Shown in pieces: positions 18,479 through 26,428 of a stretch of 64,000 bases of DNA. Location: positions 1 to 64,000 of the forward strand of contig NZ_AKJM01000108.1 of NCBI RefSeq assembly GCF_000282335.1, given 5' to 3'. The number at the start of each line of letters is the position of its first letter. The stretch's first letter is position 1. Below the pieces are notes generated by a model. The model was not told the DNA's origin, did not search any database, and was given only the letters and a program-made list of their open reading frames with translations. The position numbers and the translations under genes were made by a program. Source of the stretch: Pseudomonas sp. GM48. GTDB lineage: Bacteria; Pseudomonadota; Gammaproteobacteria; Pseudomonadales; Pseudomonadaceae.

Positions 18479-19205
18479 GCCGCCAATGTCATCCACGGTG
18501 CTGCGTCAACCCTCCCAAAACCTGGGTACTCGACGTCTGCCGGTGCTTGACGGCAATGTCCGAACGAAGATGTCGCTCGATGAGGAACGTCAACCGGACG
18601 TTAAGGCGACTTTGCGTGACACCTTCGCGTTGGAGTTAGCAGAAGTAGAGCGGGAGAGTCGCGATAAAGGTTTGACGCAAGGACTATTGGAAGGCGGCAA
18701 ACAAGCCCGTGCGCAACTGACTGAGGCCTTGGCTAAGCAGGAGCAGCAATGGCTGAAGAAGGAAGCGTCCTTGCGTGCTTCGCTCGAAACGGAACGCCTT
18801 CAACTTGCGCAACTGGTCGAAGCCTTGAGCTTGCAACAGAAGCAGTTGATGCCAGCCATGGAGCCCTTGGTTGGACGGCTCGCGCTGGCCGTGGTGACGC
18901 GCCTGTTGGGGCAGCATACCGATACGCGTTCGTTAGTCGCCGACCTGGCGAGGCAAGCAATCGAAGAGTATCAATTGACCGGTCCGATGCGTATTCGCGT
19001 TGCCCGCGCGGATTATGAAACATTGCTTCGATTGGCACCTGATGATGCGTTGTTGACATCGCTTCAGGTCGATCCACAGGCCTCTGCAGGAAGTTGTTTG
19101 ATCGATTTTGAGGTCGGTCAACTGGATGTCGGTGTGCAAACTCAGCTGGCCAAAGCCGCATCAGTGCTGACCGAGCAAGGAGATGAATGTGTGGCACGGG
19201 CTTGA
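18465..19205 (+). CDS. fliH: Flagellar ATPase stator FliH
   Basis: 246 residues. FliH (SctL family) holds the FliI ATPase at the base of the export gate. The N-terminal 40 residues are Pro-rich and variable; residues 45-125 form a charged coiled coil (DKGLTQGLLEGGKQARAQL and QEQQWLKKEASLRASLE), and the C-terminal globular part shows LVGRLALAVVTRLLG and SCLIDFEVGQLDVGVQTQL, matching the FliH end that usually reads as a DWS/GxLDASLxxQ pattern. It overlaps the FliG-like gene by 14 bases and fliI by about 20. Confidence 0.87.
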   Translation: MSTPKPPMSSTVLRQPSQNLGTRRLPVLDGNVRTKMSLDEERQPDVKATLRDTFALELAEVERESRDKGLTQGLLEGGKQARAQLTEALAKQEQQWLKKEASLRASLETERLQLAQLVEALSLQQKQLMPAMEPLVGRLALAVVTRLLGQHTDTRSLVADLARQAIEEYQLTGPMRIRVARADYETLLRLAPDDALLTSLQVDPQASAGSCLIDFEVGQLDVGVQTQLAKAASVLTEQGDECVARA

Positions 19206-20535
19206 GAGTCGACTGCTGACACAGCTAGCCCAGACCCGCCTTTGTCGGCGCCTGGGACGTTTGAGCTCGATTCAGGGCATGGTGCTTCACGCGACCGGTC
19301 TGGATGTCCGGCTTGGTGAGTTGGTGGACATCCACCCCGCCCGAGGGGGGGAGGTTATTGCGGCTGAAGTTGTCGGCTTGCGTAGCGAATATACCTTGCT
19401 GATGCCTTATGGCCCGGTGGATGGTTTGTGCCTGGCCAGCGAAGTACATGCGCGTGGAGCCCCTTACACTGTTCCCGTAGGGGAAAGTCTGTTGGGGCGT
19501 GTCCTGGATGCGACCTGCAAGCCGCTGGATGATTTGCCTGCCCCTGGAGGGCTGACGCGGATGCCTCGTTTCGTGGCGCCGATCAATCCTCTGCACCGTT
19601 CGCCGATCAACACCACGCTGGTCACTGGTGTGAAAGCTGTCGATGTTTTCACACCTCTGGGTCGCGGCCAGCGAATCGGTATCTTTGCCGGCAGTGGTGT
19701 GGGAAAAAGCACATTGCTGGGAATGATGAGCAAGTATGCAGAGGCTGATGTGATCGTGATCGCTTTAATTGGTGAGCGCGGCCGTGAGGTAGGTGACTTT
19801 ATTCGCGATAGCCTGGGACCGGAAGGTTTGAAAAAAGCTGTGGTGATTGCTGCAGCGGCTGAGCAACCGGCGGTTCTACGGCGTCAGGCGGCCTACACGG
19901 CAACGACCATCGCCGAATGGTTCCGGGCTCAGGGCAAGCATGTGCTGCTGATCATGGACTCGATCACCCGTTTTGCCCTTGCACAGCGTGAAATCGGGCT
20001 TTCAACGGGCGAGCCCATGGGCAGTCGGGGCTATACGCCTTCAGTATTTGCCCTGTTGCCGCCCTTGATGGAACGTGCCGGTGCGTTGAACGGGCAAGGC
20101 TCCATCACAGGGGTCTATACCGTACTGGTCGAGGGGGACGATATGAATGAGCCAGTGGCTGATCATATGCGTGCCATTCTCGACGGGCATATTGTCTTGA
20201 GTCGCAGTGTCGCTGCGCGTGGGCACTGGCCGGCAATTGATGTATTGCACAGCATCAGTCGACTGGCCGGAGCCCTGCACACCCAAGAGCAGAAAGGTCA
20301 GGTTGAGCGCCTTCGTTCAGCACTTGGCAGCTATCAGAACAGCGTGGACCTGATTGAGTTGGGGGCCTATGAAAAGGGTTCACAGCCTCTGCTGGACACA
20401 ATGATTGATTTGAAACCTGAGTTTGACGCGTTGCTGCAGCAAACCCCTCAAGAACATTTCTCGTCATCAGGTACCTGGCAAACCGTTCTCCAGTTGGTCC
20501 AGCGGCTGGGCAAAGGGGTGAGCGATGCAGGATGA
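19183..20535 (+). CDS. fliI: Flagellum-specific ATP synthase FliI
   Basis: 450 residues, standard length. FliI (SctN) is the hexameric ATPase that unfolds or releases export substrates. The P-loop is GSGVGKST (about residue 172), followed by IGERGREVGDFI, Walker B LLIMDSITRFA (about 252) and the SITGVYTVLVEGDD motif typical of this F1-beta-like family. All catalytic motifs are intact. The AAGGAG at 19177-19182 abuts ATG 19183 and is better spaced for GTG 19189, so the true start may be two codons later. It overlaps fliH and fliJ. Confidence 0.96.
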   Translation: MNVWHGLESRLLTQLAQTRLCRRLGRLSSIQGMVLHATGLDVRLGELVDIHPARGGEVIAAEVVGLRSEYTLLMPYGPVDGLCLASEVHARGAPYTVPVGESLLGRVLDATCKPLDDLPAPGGLTRMPRFVAPINPLHRSPINTTLVTGVKAVDVFTPLGRGQRIGIFAGSGVGKSTLLGMMSKYAEADVIVIALIGERGREVGDFIRDSLGPEGLKKAVVIAAAAEQPAVLRRQAAYTATTIAEWFRAQGKHVLLIMDSITRFALAQREIGLSTGEPMGSRGYTPSVFALLPPLMERAGALNGQGSITGVYTVLVEGDDMNEPVADHMRAILDGHIVLSRSVAARGHWPAIDVLHSISRLAGALHTQEQKGQVERLRSALGSYQNSVDLIELGAYEKGSQPLLDTMIDLKPEFDALLQQTPQEHFSSSGTWQTVLQLVQRLGKGVSDAG

Positions 20536-20986
20536 ATGGCGCAAGTTACGGCAATTGGATGCGGCGTCTCGTTTGCGTGCCATGCAACGGGAAAAGGCAG
20601 AGCTTGCATACAACCGTAGTCGCCGTGAGCTGGCACAAGCCGAGCGTCTGTTGAGCGAGGAACAGGTTCGCTACGACAGCGTTCAGTCGGGCTTTGAGGT
20701 GTTGGGGCGCATTGGAGCCAAGCTTGATCCTTCCCAGCATGAACAACGGTTACTGGCGCAGACAGCTGCCTTCCAGCGGCTTGAAGCTGCGCATCAGCCC
20801 GTCGCCGAAGCACGACGCCTGTCACATTCGGCCATGACGCAACTGCTCAAGTGCAAGGTGAACGAAGACCTGATCGGCAAGGCAAAAGACCGGGTACAGG
20901 TACTGCTTGATAAGGCTGTGCGCGAGCACGAAGCCATCGACATTTTTGATGCGCAGCAAACTCAGGGAATGGGACATGGCCGTTAA
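20525..20986 (+). CDS. fliJ: Flagellar export protein FliJ
   Basis: 153 residues, almost entirely alpha-helical with heptad-like charged repeats (LRAMQREKAELAYNRSRREL; AKDRVQVLLDKAVREHEAID), the antiparallel coiled coil expected of FliJ (SctO). FliJ inserts into the FliI ring and contacts FlhA. Sequence conservation in the family is low, so the identification relies on size, coiled coil and position immediately after fliI, which it overlaps by 11 bases. The next gene overlaps its end by 11 bases. Confidence 0.8.
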   Translation: MQDEWRKLRQLDAASRLRAMQREKAELAYNRSRRELAQAERLLSEEQVRYDSVQSGFEVLGRIGAKLDPSQHEQRLLAQTAAFQRLEAAHQPVAEARRLSHSAMTQLLKCKVNEDLIGKAKDRVQVLLDKAVREHEAIDIFDAQQTQGMGHGR

Positions 20987-21749
20987 AGTGGGAGCGTCAC
21001 TGTGGACCGCAACGGCTGATCAACAACGTGCCCCCGTTCGCGAAACGCATACCCGGGACTTCGAACGGAAGATAGGGCTGCGTGATCATTCGTCAACGTC
21101 GAACGAAAGCGCGGGTCGCCAGAGCAACGAACACGTCATCTCGGAACAACGACTACCGTATTCCGAATTTCCTGAGGCGGATCTGGCGCGGATTGTAAGG
21201 CCGGGCTCAGGGGATGCGTCAGAATCCAGGGCCGTAGGGACGCTTGAGCTTTATGCGTTGGGTGCACATGCCGGGCACCATCTTTCTTATCTCTCCCAAA
21301 TAATCCTGGCGGATCAGGGCCGGCAAGGCGTTGCGTCAGGAGGCGTGGAACTTGGTTATTCAGAATCTTTGAACCCATTGCCGATTGCTTCGACGATCTC
21401 CCTCATGCCCAGTGCAGCCCTGATAAAAAGCCCGGACGGATCATGGGGCGAACCAGTTGAGGTCGAGCGGCAGGAGGTTGAGGATTCTGCCAGTCGACAG
21501 CTTCTGAGCTATTTCACCTGGAAATGGCCGGATCGGCACTTTCAGTTCCTGCCTCGGGGTAACGGGCTCGAGTTGCTGGTTCGAGACTACCGGCTGACGC
21601 CGCAAGAGCGCGATGAATTGATTGACGAGTTATCTCGTCGGGCCTCATCAATGCCTGAGTGCCCGCAGCAAATCTGGCTCAATGGGGAGGAGGTCTGGCG
21701 CGCATCGTCCCTTTCGAACGATTACAAAGGTGAACACAATGGCCGTTGA
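20976..21749 (+). CDS. Uncharacterised protein at the FliK (hook-length control) position
   Basis: 257 residues between fliJ and flgD, where fliK commonly lies. The N-terminal 100 residues are polar and low in order; from about 75 there is SRAVGTLELYALGAHAGHHL, and the C-terminal 90 residues (RQLLSYFTWKWPDRHFQFLP, LELLVRDYRLTPQERDELID, QQIWLNGEEVWRAS) look folded. I cannot see the usual FliK C-terminal motif (LxLxPxxLGxVEV), and the protein is shorter than most FliK. By position it may be a diverged hook ruler or substrate-switch protein. The intact FlhB autocleavage site argues that some such partner exists. ATG 20976 overlaps fliJ; the stop overlaps flgD. Confidence 0.55.
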   Translation: MAVKVGASLWTATADQQRAPVRETHTRDFERKIGLRDHSSTSNESAGRQSNEHVISEQRLPYSEFPEADLARIVRPGSGDASESRAVGTLELYALGAHAGHHLSYLSQIILADQGRQGVASGGVELGYSESLNPLPIASTISLMPSAALIKSPDGSWGEPVEVERQEVEDSASRQLLSYFTWKWPDRHFQFLPRGNGLELLVRDYRLTPQERDELIDELSRRASSMPECPQQIWLNGEEVWRASSLSNDYKGEHNGR

Positions 21750-22161
21750 AGCGATTGGTAATGAGCTGAGTTCCACCACCTCGGAATTAGCCCAGAGCCG
21801 TTTGGGGCAGGAAGATTTCATCAAGTTGTTTTTGACCGAGCTGACATTTCAAGACCCGCTGGAGCCGATCAACAACCGCGAGTTTTTGGCGCAAATGGCG
21901 CAGTTCGCCAATCTTGAACAGACCCGGGTCACTAACGAAAACACCAACAACCTGGTGTCCATGAATGCCACGTCGCAGTCCTTGGGGCTGCTGGGGCGCG
22001 AAGTTGAAGTCAGCATCACTACCGGTGGGACAGTGATTGGCTCGGTGTCGGCGATTGCGTTTTCGTCGACCGGGCCGGTGCTGTCCGTCAAACGAACCGA
22101 CGGTTCAGTCCTGACAGACGTGCGTTTGTCACAAATCAAACTTGTCAGGCAGGGGGCGTGA
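21739..22161 (+). CDS. flgD: Flagellar hook-capping protein FlgD (short form)
   Basis: 140 residues, against about 220-240 for usual FlgD. The conserved N-terminal hook-cap region is complete (QEDFIKLFLTELTFQDPLEP, then NREFLAQMAQFANLEQ). A short domain follows (LLGREVEVSITTGGTVIGSV), equivalent to the first part of the C-terminal fold, but the FlgD Ig-like domain appears missing. FlgD caps the growing hook. ATG 21739 overlaps the previous gene by 11 bases, and the stop overlaps the flgE start (TGATG). Confidence 0.9.
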   Translation: MAVEAIGNELSSTTSELAQSRLGQEDFIKLFLTELTFQDPLEPINNREFLAQMAQFANLEQTRVTNENTNNLVSMNATSQSLGLLGREVEVSITTGGTVIGSVSAIAFSSTGPVLSVKRTDGSVLTDVRLSQIKLVRQGA

Positions 22162-23339
22162 TGCTGCAAGCTTTCTTTAATGGAATGAGTGGCCTGTTTT
22201 CCTTCGCCAAGGGCTTGGATAACGTCTCCAACAATGTGTCGAACATGAACACGCCCGGCTACAGGGGCAGCGATACCTTTTATCGGGCCGTCAACGGACA
22301 GGATGGCCAGAGCTTTGGTTCGGGCATTGCCGGTACGGAGGTTCGTATCAAACCTGGCGAGAATCGCCAGACTGGAAATAACACCAACGTGGCGATCAAT
22401 GGCGCCGGTTACTTCGTTCTACGCGATGAGCAGGGTGCTCTGTCCTATACCCGCGCCGGGCAATTCCAGGTCGATAAGGACGGTTATCTGGTCGATACCA
22501 TCAGTCAGCGTCGCACCGCGGGTATCGACTCGGCTGGAAACCTGTTCGACATCAATATCCAGCGCCAACGTACCCTGCCACCGCAGGCGACCACCCGAGT
22601 CGAGATGGTTGGGGCATTGGCTCGCAGCGGTCCTACGGACTCGACCCATCAAATCAACTCGATCCAGGTTTTTGATGCCACCGGTGCGAGCCACACCCTG
22701 AGCGTCAAATTCGAACCGCAAACGACACCTGTCAATAGCTGGAGAGTCACGGTATCTGATGCGAGCGGCGCACAGTTACAGACCGGTACCATCGCATTCG
22801 GGGCAGATGGCAGCCCCATTGCCGGCTTCAATACCTTGTCTGTTCCTCTGATGGCCAATGGCGCGGTTCAAAGCATTCTGTTGGATTTCGGAACGCCGGG
22901 TAGCTTTAACCTGGCCTCGCAGGTCGCCAGCGGACCGAGCCACACGCTGGGCGCGCGGGTGGTCGACGGCAGTGCGATCGCAGGTCTGAATACCTTCGCA
23001 TTCGATGAGCAGGGCATTCTCAAGTTTACCTACGCCAACGGTGAGAAACGTGATGGAAGTCAGCTCGCGCTGGCGGATTTCGCTGATGAAAGCGCATTGA
23101 TCGCGGGAGCTAATTCGCTTTACCACTCGCCTTCTTCCATGCAGGCGCAATTTGGTCGAGCAGGGGAGAAGCAGTTTGGTCGTATTCAGGGTGGTTATCT
23201 GGAGTTATCGAACGTCGATCTGGCGCAAGAGTTCGGCGACATTTTGATCATTCAGCGAGGGTATCAGGCCAGCTCAAGAGTCATGACGGTCTCCAATGAG
23301 ATGCTGGAGCAGTTGTACAACGGAACGAGAGGAGGCTGA
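22161..23339 (+). CDS. flgE: Flagellar hook protein FlgE
   Basis: 392 residues, close to the shorter hook proteins of enteric bacteria. The N-terminal signature (GLDNVSNNVSNMNTPGYRGS), the central motif VAINGAGYFVLRDEQGALSY, and the C-terminal helix (GGYLELSNVDLAQEFGDILI and QRGYQASSRVMTVSNEML) are clear. The central D1/D2 region is variable as usual. The hook is the most distal structure encoded in this cluster; FlgK, FlgL, FliD and flagellin are not present, so it may be exposed or differently capped. Confidence 0.94.
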   Translation: MLQAFFNGMSGLFSFAKGLDNVSNNVSNMNTPGYRGSDTFYRAVNGQDGQSFGSGIAGTEVRIKPGENRQTGNNTNVAINGAGYFVLRDEQGALSYTRAGQFQVDKDGYLVDTISQRRTAGIDSAGNLFDINIQRQRTLPPQATTRVEMVGALARSGPTDSTHQINSIQVFDATGASHTLSVKFEPQTTPVNSWRVTVSDASGAQLQTGTIAFGADGSPIAGFNTLSVPLMANGAVQSILLDFGTPGSFNLASQVASGPSHTLGARVVDGSAIAGLNTFAFDEQGILKFTYANGEKRDGSQLALADFADESALIAGANSLYHSPSSMQAQFGRAGEKQFGRIQGGYLELSNVDLAQEFGDILIIQRGYQASSRVMTVSNEMLEQLYNGTRGG

Positions 23340-23342
23340 TCA

Positions 23343-24080
23343 ATGAGGATGTTGGGATTTGTCGGCACGACTCGCCTGCGGATGGCATGTGATCGATTAC
23401 CACCTGTGGCTCGGCACTGGTACGAGCAGTGGTGTTTTAGTGACGAACGCTACACGTGCGAGATGAGCTGTTCGGCCCTGGGCGATTCCAGTGAGTTGGC
23501 TTCGACACTGGTATGGCAGCGTGCAAAATCAGCCAATGGCTCGATCAGCCTGGCGGGTGATTGGCGGTCGATGATATTCGGGCCTTTTACCCATGAAGCG
23601 CCTGAAGACGAGACTGCCAGACACCTATTGCGCGAAGCCCAACTGGCCTTGATTAACAATGTACTTGAGGCCCTTGGGCAAAGCGCAATCTCCCTCTTGG
23701 CGGCCGAACCGTCCAGGCCATTCTCGGATTTGCTCAATGCTCAGGTACTGCTGCAACTGCGCGTTGGTCAATCGACACTGTATCTGTTGCTGGATGCGGC
23801 ATTGCTTGATGCTGCGCTTGAACCTTCCGTTCCCCGCAAACCGTTGATCGAACGCAAGCAGGCATTGGGTAACGCCCGGGTGAAGCTGTCCGTGCGTTTG
23901 CCCTTGGCGAGCCTCTCCATCGGTGAGATGAGAGATCTGCATCCGGGGGATACCTTGCGGGCCAGTGCATTGTTAGCCGATCCAGTCTCGTTACAACTGA
24001 CCGAAGGCCCAGTGGTGGCTGGCGGATACTTGGCCAAACAGAACGACCACTTAGCAGTGCAACTAATTTCCATCAAATAA
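23343..24080 (+). CDS. SctQ/FliM-like C-ring protein, short form
   Basis: 245 residues with a good AGAGGAGG ribosome-binding site before ATG 23343. The last about 70 residues (ARVKLSVRLPLASLSIGEMR, LHPGDTLRASALLADPVSLQ, VAGGYLAKQNDHLAVQLISI) form a SpoA/FliN-like domain, as in the C-terminus of FliM and SctQ. The N-terminal part shows no LSQxEIDALL CheY-binding motif and no recognisable CheC-like middle domain, and the protein is about 80 residues shorter than FliM. Directly followed by fliN, it holds the place of fliM. It would give a C ring unable to receive CheY-P, more like an injectisome sorting platform. Confidence 0.72.
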   Translation: MRMLGFVGTTRLRMACDRLPPVARHWYEQWCFSDERYTCEMSCSALGDSSELASTLVWQRAKSANGSISLAGDWRSMIFGPFTHEAPEDETARHLLREAQLALINNVLEALGQSAISLLAAEPSRPFSDLLNAQVLLQLRVGQSTLYLLLDAALLDAALEPSVPRKPLIERKQALGNARVKLSVRLPLASLSIGEMRDLHPGDTLRASALLADPVSLQLTEGPVVAGGYLAKQNDHLAVQLISIK

Positions 24081-24094
24081 TCAGGAGCTTAAGC

Positions 24095-24400
24095 GTGAGC
24101 GCAACGGTAGATGCAATTGAACTCGATGAGGCCAGAATCGTGGCCAATGACGAGCTATCACCGCTGATTAAGCGGGACATGAATTTGATCAAACACGTGG
24201 TCGTGGAGTTGGTGGTTCAGATCGGTAACGCATCAATGAGCGTGGATGAGTTGTTCGCGCTCAAGGCTGGCGATGTGGTCAAGTTGTTGGAGCAGGTCCA
24301 TGAACCGGCGTCGCTGTGCCTGGATGGAAAACCGGTTGCCCGGGGCAATCTGGTGGCAGTCGACGATAATTTCGGTATTCAGTTGACGGAAATATTGTGA
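24095..24400 (+). CDS. fliN: Flagellar C-ring protein FliN
   Basis: 101 residues, starting at GTG 24095 with AGGAG upstream. The C-terminal 75 residues are a SpoA domain: VVVELVVQIGNASMSVDELF, LKAGDVVKLLEQVHEPASLC, and GKPVARGNLVAVDDNFGIQL, the classical FliN pattern (IPVxLSVELGxxxLxxxELLxLxxGDVIxL). It lies between the SctQ-like gene and fliO, as in ordinary fliMNOPQR operons. It should form the base of the C ring or sorting platform together with the preceding protein. Confidence 0.92.
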   Translation: MSATVDAIELDEARIVANDELSPLIKRDMNLIKHVVVELVVQIGNASMSVDELFALKAGDVVKLLEQVHEPASLCLDGKPVARGNLVAVDDNFGIQLTEIL

Positions 24401-24741
24401 CGCCTGAAACCGTAGCTCAACCCCTCGGATTACCGCTGCGGCAGGACGATCCGCTGTCATTTGTTCTGATGATCAAGGTGATGCTGATCACGGTTTTGTT
24501 ATTGGCAATTGTCTACGTCGTGATGCGCTGGTATGCGCGAAATCACGTGGGGATTGCCAGCGCTTCACCCGGCCCGGCCGAGTTGCAATGCGTACGTGCG
24601 TTGCGACTGTCAACCAAGACCAAGGTTTATCTGCTCAAGACAGAAACGTCCCAGGTTCTGGTCACTGAATCTTCTAACGGAACCACAGTGACCATTCTGT
24701 CTCAACATTCCTCATCTTCTGCATTGGATGCTCGCTCTTGA
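24397..24741 (+). CDS. fliO: Flagellar biosynthesis protein FliO
   Basis: 114 residues. FliO is a small membrane protein that helps FliP assemble. It has one membrane helix at about residues 22-45 (FVLMIKVMLITVLLLAIVYV) and a cytoplasmic domain with ALRLSTKTKVYLLKTETSQV and LVTES, matching the FliO pattern. GTG 24397 overlaps the fliN stop. Family conservation is low, so position between fliN and fliP is an important part of the call. Confidence 0.82.
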   Translation: MTPETVAQPLGLPLRQDDPLSFVLMIKVMLITVLLLAIVYVVMRWYARNHVGIASASPGPAELQCVRALRLSTKTKVYLLKTETSQVLVTESSNGTTVTILSQHSSSSALDARS

Positions 24742-24751
24742 TGTATTCGAT

Positions 24752-25474
24752 ATGACTCGCCGTTTGCTGTTTTTAGTGCTGAGTTGCTTTGCCTCATTCG
24801 CCACAGCAGCGGATGACTTCTCCGAATGGGGCAGCCTGCACATCAACCAGATCCAATCACCGGTCAGCATCGTTGTCTTGCTGACGGCGCTTTCGTTTTT
24901 ACCTTTTTTGGTCATTTCCCTGACTACGTTCACGCGCAACATTGTGGTGTTGTCACTGACCAGGCAGGCATTGGGGTTGCAACAGACGCCACCGAATATC
25001 GTATTGATCGTGCTGTCGATGTTCCTGACGCTATTCGCCATGGCTCCAACCTTGGAAAAAGCCTATGACGCAGGCATCAAGCCGTTTCTTGCAAACAAGG
25101 TGGGACTTGACGGCGCAGCGCTGCAGGGTTGGGTGCCGATCCGTGATTTCATGATCAGGCAAACCCATGAAGAAGATCTGCGTCTGATTTATGAGTTGGC
25201 CAAGGATCCGCTGCCACAAGAGCCGGAAGGGCTGTCCCCGGTAAAACTGGTGCCGGCATTTATGTTGAGTGAACTGAAAATAGCTTTTCAGATCGGCTTT
25301 ATGATCTTCCTGCCGTTCTTGATCATCGATCTGGTCGTGGCGTCAATTCTGATGTCCTTGGGGATGATCATGGTGCCGCCCATTACAATTTCTCTGCCGT
25401 TGAAAATCATGCTGTTTCTGTTGATCGATGGATGGGGCCTGATCGCCCAGACGTTGATGCGCAATCTCGGTTAG
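24752..25474 (+). CDS. fliP: Flagellar export gate protein FliP
   Basis: 240 residues from ATG 24752, which gives a cleavable signal peptide ending near residue 20 (FASFATA), a known trait of FliP; ATG 24728 would add eight residues. FliP signature regions are present: SFLPFLVISLTTFTRNIVVL, RQALGLQQTPPNIVLIVLSM, LVPAFMLSELKIAFQIGFMI, and ILMSLGMIMVPPITISLPLK. Five to six FliP subunits form the core of the gate with FliQ and FliR. Unusually, fliQ does not follow; the next gene is a sigma factor. Confidence 0.95.
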   Translation: MTRRLLFLVLSCFASFATAADDFSEWGSLHINQIQSPVSIVVLLTALSFLPFLVISLTTFTRNIVVLSLTRQALGLQQTPPNIVLIVLSMFLTLFAMAPTLEKAYDAGIKPFLANKVGLDGAALQGWVPIRDFMIRQTHEEDLRLIYELAKDPLPQEPEGLSPVKLVPAFMLSELKIAFQIGFMIFLPFLIIDLVVASILMSLGMIMVPPITISLPLKIMLFLLIDGWGLIAQTLMRNLG

Positions 25475-25493
25475 GCCAAAGGTGGAGCCTTCC

Positions 25494-26207
25494 ATGGAGA
25501 CGGATAACACCAGCAATGAAGGTAATGATGAGCAAGCCTTGTGGCGTAATTGGCTGGACGGCAAAACAGATGCGGCCCGGAGCCGGTTGTTCTTTTTTTA
25601 CGGCCAATGGCTTCGGATGATTGTCGGATTTTTATATTCCCGCTATCCGCATCCACTGGCGGAATGGGGCGATTATGTGAACCTGGCGTCGATTGGTCTG
25701 TTGCAGGCAATCGATCGGTTTAATCCTGAATTGAGTACCCGTTTCCAGTCTTATGCCGAACCCTATGTAAAGGGCAACGTCCTCAAAGGGTTGTCTTGTT
25801 ATGTGAGCGATCAGCGTCGCTATTATCGAGAGCGGCTAGAGAGTATTTCCGGTACGCAGGTGGATGGGCGAACTGAGTCCGATCTGGAGCAGGTGGCGAA
25901 CGTCGCTATTGGCTTGGCATTCGGGTTGTTTCTGGAGTCCGGCATTGTCGACCAGGAACCTAAGGATAATAACCCGCTGAGCCTCTACGAAGTGGAGCGT
26001 GAGAGCGACACGTTGAACGAGTGTGTGAAGCTTCTTTCGGCGAATGAAAGGCAAGTCATTCAAGGCCATTATCACCAGCATTTAAGCTTTATAGAAATAA
26101 GTGAGCTAATGGGTGTTTCAAAGTCACGGATTTCACAGCTGCATGCCCAGGCACTGAAAAACATTCGGGCTAGCCACGAAAGATTAATAGCAGGGGGGAG
26201 CTGGTAG
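25494..26207 (+). CDS. FliA-like RNA polymerase sigma-28 family factor
   Basis: 237 residues of the sigma-70 family without region 1.1. Region 2 is visible as DYVNLASIGLLQAIDRFNPE and STRFQSYAEPYVKGNVLKGL (FliA has the pattern DLxQxGxxGLxxAxxRxD...FxxYAxxRIRGAxxDxLR); region 4 is CVKLLSANERQVIQGHYHQH with LSFIEISELMGVSKSRISQL. ATG 25494 has AAGGTGGAG upstream. It closes the operon, 19 bases after fliP. I infer that it directs expression of this cluster or of its late substrates. It differs strongly from the housekeeping FliA, so promoter preference is unknown. No anti-sigma factor FlgM is seen. Confidence 0.85.
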   Translation: METDNTSNEGNDEQALWRNWLDGKTDAARSRLFFFYGQWLRMIVGFLYSRYPHPLAEWGDYVNLASIGLLQAIDRFNPELSTRFQSYAEPYVKGNVLKGLSCYVSDQRRYYRERLESISGTQVDGRTESDLEQVANVAIGLAFGLFLESGIVDQEPKDNNPLSLYEVERESDTLNECVKLLSANERQVIQGHYHQHLSFIEISELMGVSKSRISQLHAQALKNIRASHERLIAGGSW

Positions 26208-26428
26208 CATCGGTGGGACGATTTACCTGTTCTCAAGTGAGGGGGGTAACAAGGAAGCAAGTGGTAATTTCGAAGCCGATCCAAACTCTCAATAAAGATG
26301 AGTCAAGAATCCTCGGCGTTATCAGCGCCAATGCGAGCTATCAAGCTTGCCCCATAGACCTGCATGGGTTTTTCAGGCTTCAGTCGCAACCTGGTACGCA
26401 ATGCATTTGCGCATACGGCATCGGTTTG

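Noticed and set aside
2..26207. The RHS-TNT toxin as cargo of the flagellar-type machine
   Set aside because: The two are neighbours, but RHS toxins are known substrates of type VI or surface routes, a protein this large and folded is a poor flagellar-export substrate, and a dead regulator gene lies between them. I see no direct support.
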